DNA of 64,000 bases from Mycoplasmataceae bacterium UBA3729. GTDB lineage: Bacteria > Bacillota_I > Bacilli_A > Mycoplasmatales > Mycoplasmoidaceae. The stretch is taken from contig DFHG01000008.1 in assembly GCA_002372615.1 (NCBI GenBank), positions 36,894 to 100,893 on the forward strand. Reading direction: 5' to 3'. The stretch's first letter is position 1, and every line of letters starts with the position of its first letter. The translations under genes and the position numbers were made by a program. A model generated the notes under the pieces. The model saw only the letters and a list, made by a program, of their open reading frames with translations, was not told where the DNA came from and did not search any database. This document shows positions 55,213-64,000 of the stretch, piece by piece.

Positions 55213-56628
55213 TTAATAAGGTGAAACTACTCATTCACCACTGAAACCAAAATTTATAACTGATGATTCACCATTATAGTAAAAAGTACCCTTACTTGCT
55301 ACATCTTTATTTCAATTTTCAAATGCACCAATTGGAGCATTTTCAATTATTTCATTATAACCAATTTTGATATTATTTAATGAATTACAACCTAAAAAAA
55401 TACTACGGTAACATCCTTGAGATAATTCAATTGATGGTAATTCTGCACTAGTAATTAATCCACAAGCGCAAAACATAAAACTATAACAATCATTAGCTAA
55501 AGTCATTGCAGGAAGAATAGGGATAGTTGTTATTGAAGGACAATATGCAAACATTTCATAATAACAACTTTCAGCCATTTCTACAGCTGGTAACTGTGAA
55601 GGTATTTGGTTTAAACTTTCGCAGTTATAAAACATAGAATAGTAACAACCTTTTTTCAATTTATAAGCTGGTAAATCAGGTGCTTTTTGTAATGATGTAC
55701 AATTAGCAAACATATATGTATAACAACTTTCAGCCATATAAATAGCTGGTAAATCAGGTGCTTTTTGCAATGATGTACATCCCTCAAACATATGTTCATA
55801 ACAAAAATCATACAATTGCATTGCAGGTAATTCTGGTGCATTTACCAAACTAGTGCACTGAGCAAACATAAAAGAATAAGCACGATCTAAAATAGTTCGC
55901 GATGGTAATTTTGGAGCATTAACTAATGAAGTACAACCAAGAAACATTGATTGATAACAGTAGGGAGCTAAATTTGTAGCAATCAATTCAGGAGCAGATT
56001 CTAATGATGCACAATAACTAAACATTCCTCGATAACAAGAATGAGATAAACTAACTGCAGGTAGACTAGGAGCAAATACTAAATTTTCACAGTCCTCAAA
56101 CATACTTGTATAACAATAATCAAAATTTAAATTGATTACAGGTAAGATTAAATCTTTTGCATTGATAGTTGCACTAGATCCTGCAAATAATTTATAAAAA
56201 CAATGACTACAGTTAAAATAATAATTTTCTTGGCAATTTCCATCATCAATTAAACTCATTACATCACCACTTAAATTAACATTACCAGTTAATACTATTT
56301 TGTTTGTGTATGAGGATGATTGATTTCAAATATTGTGATTATTACCTTTTAAATATATTTTCGTACCACTTAAAATAATAATTTTTTCCTCATAATTTTT
56401 TCATACTAACCCATCATTTGAATATTGTAAATCACGAATTTTGTCATCTTGACCATTAGGATGGACAAATGTTAATGTTGAATCTTCTTTTGCTTCAATA
56501 GATAAATAAGAAAAATCATTCTCATTTGAATTATGTTTGCAACTAGATAAATAGTTTGCTATTGGCAAAATTATTGTATTTAAACTTAAAAATGATAAAA
56601 GAAAAAATTTACGGTTCATGTTTTTCAT
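55213..56628 (-). CDS. BspA-like repeat lipoprotein
   Basis: 471 aa. The signal peptide (MKNMNRKFFLLSFLSLNTII) ends in the lipobox YLSSC. From about residue 150 to 440 there are some ten tandem repeats of 24-25 residues with consensus CY..MF..CTSL..AP.LPA..L. A C-terminal module (KGTFYYNGESS, then W.V) is shared with the two lipoproteins at 972 and 3141. Such repeats form leucine-rich-like solenoids used for adhesion and are shared among gut bacteria and some protists. ATG 56619 is an alternative start. Monocistronic by position. Confidence 0.85.
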
Positions 56629-56652
56629 AATTAATTAATATTATAAATGATA

Positions 56653-57996
56653 TTATCGATTATTTACTTTCTTAGACATATCATCAAGAATTTTCATTGT
56701 GGTATTAGTGATGATTTCAGATGTTTTTTGTGAGAGAAATTTATAATTTTTTATAGTATCCTCAACATTTTTGCAAACTATACCATCATTAGGCGAAACT
56801 CTTCCATTATGTTCAATAACATTTAATGAAAAAAATCCATTTAATAATGAATTACATGCTTTATATGCACAAGAAGGTTTAGCACCGTCACATGCAACAT
56901 TATTCAATACACAAAGATGTGTATTAAGTAAATCATTAATTTTTTTTCATGATCAACCACGTTGGAAGGCAATTCCACAAATTGCACTAGGTGCAGCTGC
57001 AAAAGCACTTCCACACATAGCACATAAATGACCAATATTTGACTTAATGTATCAAGTAATATATTGTGCAAATAAAATAGATTGAAGTAATTTTAATTCA
57101 TTAACTTTAAATAATTTAGCATATGTTGATAGAGTAACAAATATAACTATGCCATGGCTTCCAGAATTTGCAACAGTCATAACTTTAATTTGATCACCGA
57201 ATAATCGTGCTTCAATTGCGGCTCCTACATTAATCAATATTTGGTTAGTCCAACTATTTTTTTTGTAATAATTATACTTATCATTAGAAATATTTATCAA
57301 TGTGTTTGTAATTGATGTAGGGTGGGCATATTTTTTTCCTCATTTAACAGCATCGTTATTTACTTTTATTCCTTCTCTTAAAAAACTAACATCATTAATA
57401 GTTAATTTTTTAATGAAATTATAAATTTCTTCTAAGTCAATATCATTATTATGATCATCAAAATTTAATCCACATGAAGCAAGAGATTTATTATGTGCTT
57501 TTTTAATGGTTTCTTTACCATTCAATTTAGCCATTGTTATGTTATCATGATAATCTTCAATTTTAACTAATGCTTTATTACCACGATCATCACAAGCTTC
57601 TACAAGAGTATAAATTGGTTTTGCATTATAATCAATTCTTATTTTTATTTTGCCAGATTCAGCTATTTTTTTAACTAAAGAAATTTTTTCAATTGTCAAA
57701 TCATTGACAATAGATAATTTTTTTTCAGGTGTTTTTAAAACAAATCCAGCTGCGGCTATAGCATACATCCCACATTTTCCTAAATTTGGTACACCAACAC
57801 CAACATCATTACGATATATAGAAGTCGAAACTTTAACTGTTGCTTCTTTTAATTTACCTGGTAGTAATTGACCTGCTTTAGCACATGCTAATGCAACTAT
57901 ACCAATTTCAGTACAACCATATGACAATTGAATCTGATTTTTTGCTAATTCAATAATAAAATTTTTGACATTAAAGTTTATTTGATTTATTTTCAT
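56653..57996 (-). CDS. L-cysteine desulfidase / serine-dehydratase-alpha family (CyuA-like)
   Basis: 447 aa. Motifs: LSYGCTEIGIVALACAKAGQ with Cys28, GKCGMYAIAAAGF, VANSGSHGIVIFV, LCAMCGSAFAAAPSAICGIA and NNVACDGAKPSCAYKACNSL. These conserved cysteines would hold a [4Fe-4S] cluster. Family members convert L-cysteine to pyruvate, ammonia and sulfide. ATG 57996 follows GAGAG; an upstream in-frame ATG (58059) adds 21 hydrophobic residues not expected in a cytoplasmic enzyme. Confidence 0.85.
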
Positions 57997-58103
57997 AATA
58001 CTCTCACATATGTAAATATTATATTTTAATAAATATAAATTAATAAAACCTATCATCAAGTGATAAAAGAGTAAAAAAATAAATTTTTATATAATTTTAT
58101 ATT

Positions 58104-58667
58104 ATGGCAGACATTATAAATGCGCGTGATCTAAGAGCAGGTAATACTTTTACATACAATAATAATTTATACCTTGTTATTGAAAATTCTTTTAACAAAA
58201 CAGCAATGCGCCAAGGTATAGTTAAATGTAGAGTTAAAAATTTAAGAACAGGTGCTATCACTACTGAAGTTCTTACAGGTGAAAAAGTAGAGAAAATAAT
58301 TTTAGATATAATTAAAATGCAATATTCATATGAAGATGGAGATAATTTTGTTTTTATAGATAACACAACATATGAAACAATTGAAATTCCTAAAAATCGG
58401 ATGCAATATGAAGCAAATTTCTTAGATGAAAATGTTGAAGTAACAATTAACAAATATGGTGATGAAATTCTTGGTATTTCTTTGCCAGACCAAATTGTTT
58501 GCACAGTTGCAAAAGCTGAAGATGCAGTGCAAGGAAATACAGTAAACACTGCACAGAAAAAAGCATGATTATCGTCAGGATATGAAATTACTGTTCCACA
58601 ATTTATTAAATCTGGAGAAAAAGTAGTCATTGATACAAAGTCAGGTAAATATGTTGGAAGAAATTAA
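58104..58667 (+). CDS. efp: Translation elongation factor P with altered tip motif
   Basis: 187 aa, the standard three-domain size: MADIINARDLRAGNTFTYNN, VKCRVKNLRTGAITTEVLTG, FVFIDNTTYETIEIP and the C-terminal EITVPQFIKSGEKVVIDTKS with GKYVGRN. EF-P rescues ribosomes stalled at polyproline. The usual tip PGKG, whose Lys or Arg is modified in many bacteria, is replaced by KTAMRQG. A TATAAT ends 8 nt before the ATG. Overlaps the next gene by 17 nt. Confidence 0.93.
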
Positions 58668-58959
58668 TTGCACTATTAAAAATAAGTATGGTCAAATTAT
58701 TTATAGTAAAAGAGTTTTAACTCTTGTTATAGATAATATTTTGAAATATGTAGGAATTGATTATAAATTTAAATCAATTGAATTTTCTCATTTTATTAAA
58801 AATACATCAAGTCAAAAAAATTTAATTATCACTTTATCAAAAAATAATGGTGAATGTTTTTACATTAATAAAATATGTGATATGCAAAAATATATATATT
58901 CACTTATTAATAATTCTTTATGTATCCAAAACTTTAATTTCATTTTAGTTTATGAATAA
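58651..58959 (+). CDS. Small protein of unknown function, possibly Asp23/Gls24-like
   Basis: 102 aa from ATG 58651. It sits between efp and nusB with overlaps on both sides (17 and 8 nt). In Firmicutes this position is often held by an Asp23/Gls24-family gene, and IYSKRVLTLVIDNILKYVGI loosely resembles the family's start, but the sequence evidence is weak. Confidence 0.55.
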   Translation: MLEEINCTIKNKYGQIIYSKRVLTLVIDNILKYVGIDYKFKSIEFSHFIKNTSSQKNLIITLSKNNGECFYINKICDMQKYIYSLINNSLCIQNFNFILVYE

Positions 58960-59356
58960 AAATTTACCACAATGAAAAAAACGTTTAGATATTGTTAATA
59001 TTATTTACCGTGATATTTTAACTAATCACAACAGTGATAAATTAAAAAATAAGGAATATGCTTTTGACAGTGAAGAATTTACATACAACCAATTGAAAAT
59101 TATAGAAAACTACTTTCAAAATTATGATAGTTATAAACAAAAGATCATAGTTTTGCTTGATGAATCATGAAGTTGAGAAAGAGTTAATCCATATACAAAA
59201 GCATTAATTATGTGTGCAATTGCTGAGCATAATGCCATTAACACAAAAAAAGCAATTATAATTGATCAAGCGCTTAAAACATGTGATCATCGCGGGTTAA
59301 TTAAAGATAAAAAATTTATCAATGCCATTTTAGAAAAAATGCTTAAAATTAAATAA
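58952..59356 (+). CDS. nusB: Transcription antitermination factor NusB
   Basis: 134 aa. An all-helical protein with KKRLDIVNIIYRDILTNHNS, KIIVLLDESWSWERVNPYTK and ALIMCAIAEHNAINTKKAII preceding IIDQALKTC, the NusB pattern. It binds boxA RNA in rRNA transcription. Overlaps the preceding gene by 8 nt; efp-nusB order supports it. Confidence 0.85.
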
Positions 59357-59365
59357 AATAAAAAT

Positions 59366-60070
59366 ATGGAGAAAACTACTAATAATTCGTTAAATACTAG
59401 CAATAATGTTGATTTAGTAAATGATAAATTCAAAGATAAAAATTTTAAATTATCCTCTCTATATTATTTGTTTTTTGTCGCATCTATTATTGTTGTAATT
59501 GGAGCATGTGTGGCATTAGTTCTTCAGCATAATTATGAAAATTCAACAAAAAATGAAATTCAATGAAAACTACCAACTTTAATATGTAATGTTATTGCAT
59601 TGATCTTTGTAGCAATTTATTTTTTCTTGCAATTAAAAGTTATTGCTCCAAAACAATATCATGTAAAGAAAAAATGATTTTATATCTTCCTTGCAGCAAT
59701 GATTTCTTTTTGTACAATGTTGGTTGTATCTATTTTTGTTATTTATATCTCTACATCTAACAATATATCTACTCACAAAAAATTAGTTATTGCTAATTTA
59801 GTTATTGTTGGAGTTTGATCATTAATAAATACTGGATTGTGTCGCTATTCACTTTTTCATATTGAAAAAGATATATTTATGCGTAAACATGGAATTGATG
59901 TCCAAAATCAAATTAAAGAAAAAAAGAATCATGACTTAAATCAAGAAAAAATTGCTAAATTAAGTGATGATGAATTTAAAAAATTAAAAATTAAAAATGA
60001 TGAAATAAATGATCATTCACAAATTGATAAACCAACTACAGGATTAGCTGACAAAGCTGAAATATTTTAA
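59366..60070 (+). CDS. Four-helix membrane protein of unknown function
   Basis: 234 aa. Hydrophobic segments near residues 30-52 (LYYLFFVASIIVVIGACVAL), 70-90, 105-128 and 135-152, then a ~70-residue Lys/Asp/Glu-rich cytoplasmic tail. No family recognised. It shares one base with the start of mtaB. Confidence 0.72.
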
Positions 60071-61371
60071 TGCTTAAGACTTTTTATATTATTAACCTTG
60101 GCTGCCGAGTTAATTTATATGAATCTATATCCATTGCTGGACAAATGATTAATTGTGGATATAAACAAGTTAAAAATATTAACAATGCTGATATTTGTAT
60201 CATAAATACTTGTTCTGTTACTAGTCGTGCCGATGCAAAATCACGTTATTTCATCAATAAAGCAAATAATATAAAACAAATTAATTTAATTATTATTTGT
60301 GGTTGTTTTAGTCAAATTAATTATGAAAAAATAATTAACAAAGCTCATATTATTATCGGTAATGTTTACAAATCAAATATTACAAAATTAATTAATGAAT
60401 ATTTAAAAAAACAACAAAAAATTATTAAAATAATTGAACCCAATCTCATTACAAAATATGAATCTTTCCCATCTTATTCATATGATAATAACACTAAAGG
60501 ATTTATAAAAATTCAAGATGGATGTGACTATATGTGTTCATATTGTTTAATCCCGTTTGCCCGTGGAAGACAACGTTCAGTTAGTCCGGAAATAGTTATT
60601 AGTACAATTGAAAAACTTATTAATGAAGGAATTTATGAAATAGTATTAACTGGTGTTAATACAGCCGGATACAAATATGAAAATTGCTCATTTTATGATT
60701 TATTAAAAATGATTAATGAATTACCAGGAGATTTTCGTGTTAGAATTTCATCAATTGAACCTTTTCAAATTTCACATGAAATTATTGACTTAATAACTTC
60801 AAATAAGAAACGATGAGTACAAGAATTTCATCTTTGTTTACAATCAGCTCATAATAAAATTTTACTTTCAATGAATAGAAAATACACAATTGAACAATTT
60901 TATGAACTTTGTAAATATATTCGAACAAAAAATAAATTAGCCTCTATTTCTACTGATTATATTGTTGGTTTTAATAATGAAACTATTGATACATTTAATT
61001 TTTCAATTAAATGATTAAATAAAATTAAATTTTCTTTCATGAATATTTTTCCATATTCACAACGGCCTTTAACATTATCAGCGAAAAAAAATGAAAATGT
61101 TGTTGATTTAAAAACAAAATTTATTTGAACTAAAAGACTACAAGAATATGCTAATAAATGAACTCATGAATATTTAAAAAAATTTATTAATAAAATAGTA
61201 ACAGTATACTTTGAAAAAAGCAAAAATAATACACAATCAAATGGATATTGTGAATATTTTTTCAAAGTTTATGTTAATACCAAAACAAATTTAAATAAAA
61301 AAGTATTGCCTGTAAAAATTATTAAATTGGAAGGTAATAAACTATATGGTAAAATTACTAACACACATTAG
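60070..61371 (+). CDS. mtaB: tRNA t6A37 methylthiotransferase (MtaB-like)
   Basis: 433 aa. An N-terminal UPF0004 domain (YIINLGCRVNLYESISIAGQ, INTCSVTSRADAKSR, IIICGCFSQ) with three cluster cysteines, then radical-SAM CDYMCSYCLIPFARGRQRS (CxxxCxxC) and a short TRAM-like C-terminus. The LGCRVN and short TRAM fit MtaB rather than MiaB; MtaB makes ms2t6A. t6A synthesis is represented here by tsaB. It converges with the next gene, overlapping 14 nt. Confidence 0.88.
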
Positions 61372-63625
61372 AAATTTTCTTCTTCTTAATATACTTATAC
61401 ATACAAATACAAAAAATTAAAACACTAATCCCTAAAACTATTGCAAGAATAATATTAATTATTTGTTTTTCATCATTAACTACATATTGCAAAATTATTT
61501 CACGGTAAGGATAGGAGATTTTTGCATTTAAAGTTTTTTTATTTAATACTTCTAAAGTTATTTTCATTTGATCTTCATAAAATTTTTTGAATGCTGGAGA
61601 CAACTCAATAAGATTTGTTTTAAAATTATCAATAGTAATTTTATTCAAATTTTTACCAAGCAAGTAATTTGTATTGATTTTCTTAATATAAATAGGTTCA
61701 AAGTCTTTAATAACAATGTTTTTATTTAATAATAGTGAATAATTTTCATCATTAACTTTGATTATTTGTAATTTAATATATCCTTTTTGTTCATCAATTT
61801 CGTTTACTTTATAAGAAAATTTTATTGATATATTATTTCCAAAATAATTATCAATGATACAATCAATTATTTCATTATCTAATTCATTGATATTCAAACC
61901 ATATTGATATGTAGTAACAGGAATATCATTAAATTGCGACAAATTTATTTTTCTAAATCCAGTGTAATTTCTGACATTGCTATTAATTTTTATTATTAAG
62001 TTACCTAATAAATCATTACCAATTAATTCAATTTGATCTTTACTTATAACATTTCTATTTAATCTCATATTTTGATCATCATATACATAAACAAAATTAT
62101 TGACAATATCATTTAAAGTTAAGTAACTTGGAAAATTATTTAGCAATGTTTTTGGTACATCTAAAAATTCTACATGGTCAATAATTGGTTCATCTATTGT
62201 CATGTAACCATTTTCATAAGGAATTATATGTGAAGAAGAAAATTTGTAATTAAAATTATAAGTATATTCTGGCAAATAATAATATTCACTATTATTTTCA
62301 TTAATATTTATTGAATTAATTTTAAAAGCATATTTATTTTGGTTGTTAGCAAAAATCTTAATTTTAGCTAAATGATTTAGTAAATCATTTGTTGTGAATT
62401 GTTGATTATAATCACAATAAGTTTTATTATTATCATTCCATGTAGAATAATTAATTGTAAAATTAATCATTCCTTCATTAATAATTTGTGTTAAAATATG
62501 AGCAAATTGATTTAAACTACTAATACAAAATTTTTCTAATAAAAGATTAATTTTTGGATTGTGTAATCTAATCTTTTCATCTAATTCTTTTTTATTTTTA
62601 ACATTTGTTAAATACTCAATATTATTACCATCAATTTGACCAGTATCAACATATCTATTAAAGTACTCTTCTATTTCATAATCAAAAGAATTATTTTTAG
62701 CATTTTGGTAAATAGCAGAATTTATTAATGTATTGTACTCATTATTAATTTGTAATAATTCTGGATTAAATCCAAATGATAATGTATGTTGATTATAATC
62801 GATGTTATTAATAGTCACTAATTGTTGACAATTATATGTATTGACAAATTTATTAGCTAAATTATTTACAATTGGTTGTAATGTATATACAAATCTACTT
62901 ACGTAGTTATAAACTACATATACATATTGTGTTTCTTTAACATATACATATGGCAATGCTACTATGTCATAGTTCTCATTATTTAATTCTTTATTAATAC
63001 CACGTATGAAACTAATTTTTTCATTTACACCATATTTGTAAGATGCATCATCTCCGTTTTGTCACACTTTTATTGCCTTTAATTGTTTAATACTTTGCTT
63101 CTTTTGTCAAATAAGATTAGTTTCAAAATTTATGTTGCTAATATCATTAGTTCAAGCGGTTTGATTGTTTTTTGTAAGATAAAGATAATCTTTAATTGGT
63201 TTATCTCATTCTACTAATCTTTTATTTGAATCATAACCATTATCTCCCCACATGTATGATCCTGAATTTTGTTTTGTATCTTTCTGTTCTTGTTGAATAT
63301 TATTCAATCATAAATTATTTTTAATTTCATTTAAATCATATGGCCAAAATATTTCTTTTGTCGAGAGTGAAAAATTTACATTTTTCCTATTGACATTTGT
63401 TATTTTTGGTGAAGGACTATTATCATGTCAATATAGGGTTTGTTCAGCCGAAAAATGATTATTTATAAAATTTTTTTTATTTTTTTCGTTTTTTATGATA
63501 CTCTTATATATGCTGTGAGTTGTTGATGTATCAATACATTTGCAGTTTAAGTTAATTCAGATGCCAACTACCCATGTGGTAGTTAGTAGTGAATAAAAGT
63601 AAGTTAAAAATCTAATAAATTTCAT
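61358..63625 (-). CDS. Large cell-surface protein with N- and C-terminal membrane anchors
   Basis: 755 aa. An N-terminal hydrophobic segment (FLTYFYSLLTTTWVVGIWI) is followed by a long extracytoplasmic region rich in Asn, Tyr and Ile. A second membrane segment near the C-terminus (IINIILAIVLGISVLIFCIC) is followed by a basic tail, YKYIKKKKISNVC. No lipobox is obvious. The function was not recognised; topology suggests most of the protein is outside. It is 110 nt upstream-divergent from the rRNA operon. Confidence 0.75.
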
Positions 63626-63686
63626 TATCTTTGCATTTATTCATATTGTTTTTTTAACAAATTGTTACTGATTAATTTAAATAATT

Positions 63687-63700
63687 CTGTTTTTAAACAG
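63687..63700 (+). promoter_or_regulatory. Small hairpin in the 16S rRNA leader
   Basis: The palindrome CTGTTTTTAAACAG lies about 35 nt before TTTGAAAACTAAATAG, a typical low-GC Gram-positive pre-16S leader sequence. A clear -35/-10 pair could not be fixed. Confidence 0.4.
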
Positions 63701-63736
63701 AAGATAGTTCTTTGAAAACTAAATAGAATCCGTCAA

Positions 63737-64000
63737 TTTTTTGAGAGTTTGATCCTGGCTCAGGATTAACGCTAGCGGTATGCCTAATACATGCAAGTCG
63801 AGCGAAGGTAGCAATACTTTAGCGGCAAACGGGTGAGTAATACGTATCTAATCTACCCTTTAGAAAGGAATACCAAATCGAAAGATTTGCTAATACCTTA
63901 TAGGACATTAATTCGCATGAAAGAATGTTTAAAGTTCCGTTTGGAACACTTTAGGATGAGGGTGCGGCTTATCAGATAGTTGGTGAGGTAATGGCCCACC
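63737..64000 (+). rRNA. rrs: 16S ribosomal RNA, 5' part
   Basis: The 5' end has the universal primer site GAGTTTGATCCTGGCTCAG followed by ATTAACGCTAGCGG, CATGCAAGTCGAGCGAA and ACGGGTGAGTAATACGTA. The gene continues beyond the window. The 5' end is approximate. The V1-V2 region is short, as in mycoplasmas. Confidence 0.97.

Noticed and set aside
58097..58630. 177-aa minus-strand ORF
   Set aside because: Antisense to efp, which has clear domain motifs; long antisense frames arise here because of codon bias.
1..64000. CRISPR array or prophage
   Set aside because: No regularly spaced identical repeats, cas genes, or phage structural genes were seen; tandem repeats at 55300-56200 are protein-coding BspA-like units.

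Overview
The window comes from a wall-less, AT-rich mollicute (Mycoplasma/Mycoplasmoides-like). TGA is read as tryptophan throughout: almost every conserved protein is continuous only if internal TGA codons are read through (for example DnaB, UvrA, ParE, ThrRS, L1 and FBP aldolase). Typical signs are dense packing, many 1-45 nt gene overlaps, lipoproteins with an S/T-S-C lipobox, a NadD-YqeK fusion, an rpsF-ssb-rpsR-rplI-dnaB operon and an efp-nusB cluster. I cannot assign a species. An anaerobic, mucosa- or gut-associated life is suggested by a desulfoferrodoxin-like protein, a methionine gamma-lyase, an Fe-S L-cysteine desulfidase and BspA-like repeat surface proteins. This is inference.

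Layout. 1-5600 is accessory: a broken IS1249-like transposase, two BspA-like lipoproteins (one fused to a glycerophosphodiester phosphodiesterase domain) and decayed methyltransferase sequence. 5608-13192 (minus) runs from ribosomal and replication genes (rpsF, ssb, rpsR, rplI, dnaB) through a lipoprotein, ung and pgi to an alternative-sigma-like protein. 13356-18607 holds a 1333-aa lipoprotein and a lipoprotein tyrosine-phosphatase. 18707-21894 has rplK-rplA with a desulfoferrodoxin-like gene, rpmB and methionine gamma-lyase. 21985-22956 has five tRNAs and a tRNA-Gly pseudogene. 23017-25702 has greA and a type II restriction-modification pair whose methyltransferase is frameshifted at a G7 tract. 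25769-41649 is housekeeping: RimI, TsaB, an LspA-RluD fusion, topoisomerase IV, YqeH, NadD-YqeK, MtnN, UvrA, ThrRS and a second SSB-like protein. 41693-47303 has truB and a glycolytic run eno-pfkA-pyk. 47810-55144 contains RNA modification, flavin, aldolase, RNA polymerase delta, RNase M5 and PRPP synthetase genes. 55213-63625 has another BspA-like lipoprotein, cysteine desulfidase, efp, nusB, mtaB and a large anchored surface protein. The window ends in the 5' part of the 16S rRNA gene.

How it fits together. Energy comes from glycolysis (pgi, pfkA, fba, eno and pyk all lie here), possibly supplemented by 2-oxo acids from cysteine and methionine breakdown. The surface is built from lipoproteins, with LspA encoded here to mature them. 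Most notable are the G7-controlled restriction-modification pair, the LspA-RluD fusion, a ThrRS lacking TGS and editing residues, atypical PfkA and EF-P signature motifs, and many -10 boxes placed only 6-10 nt before start codons, implying leaderless transcripts.
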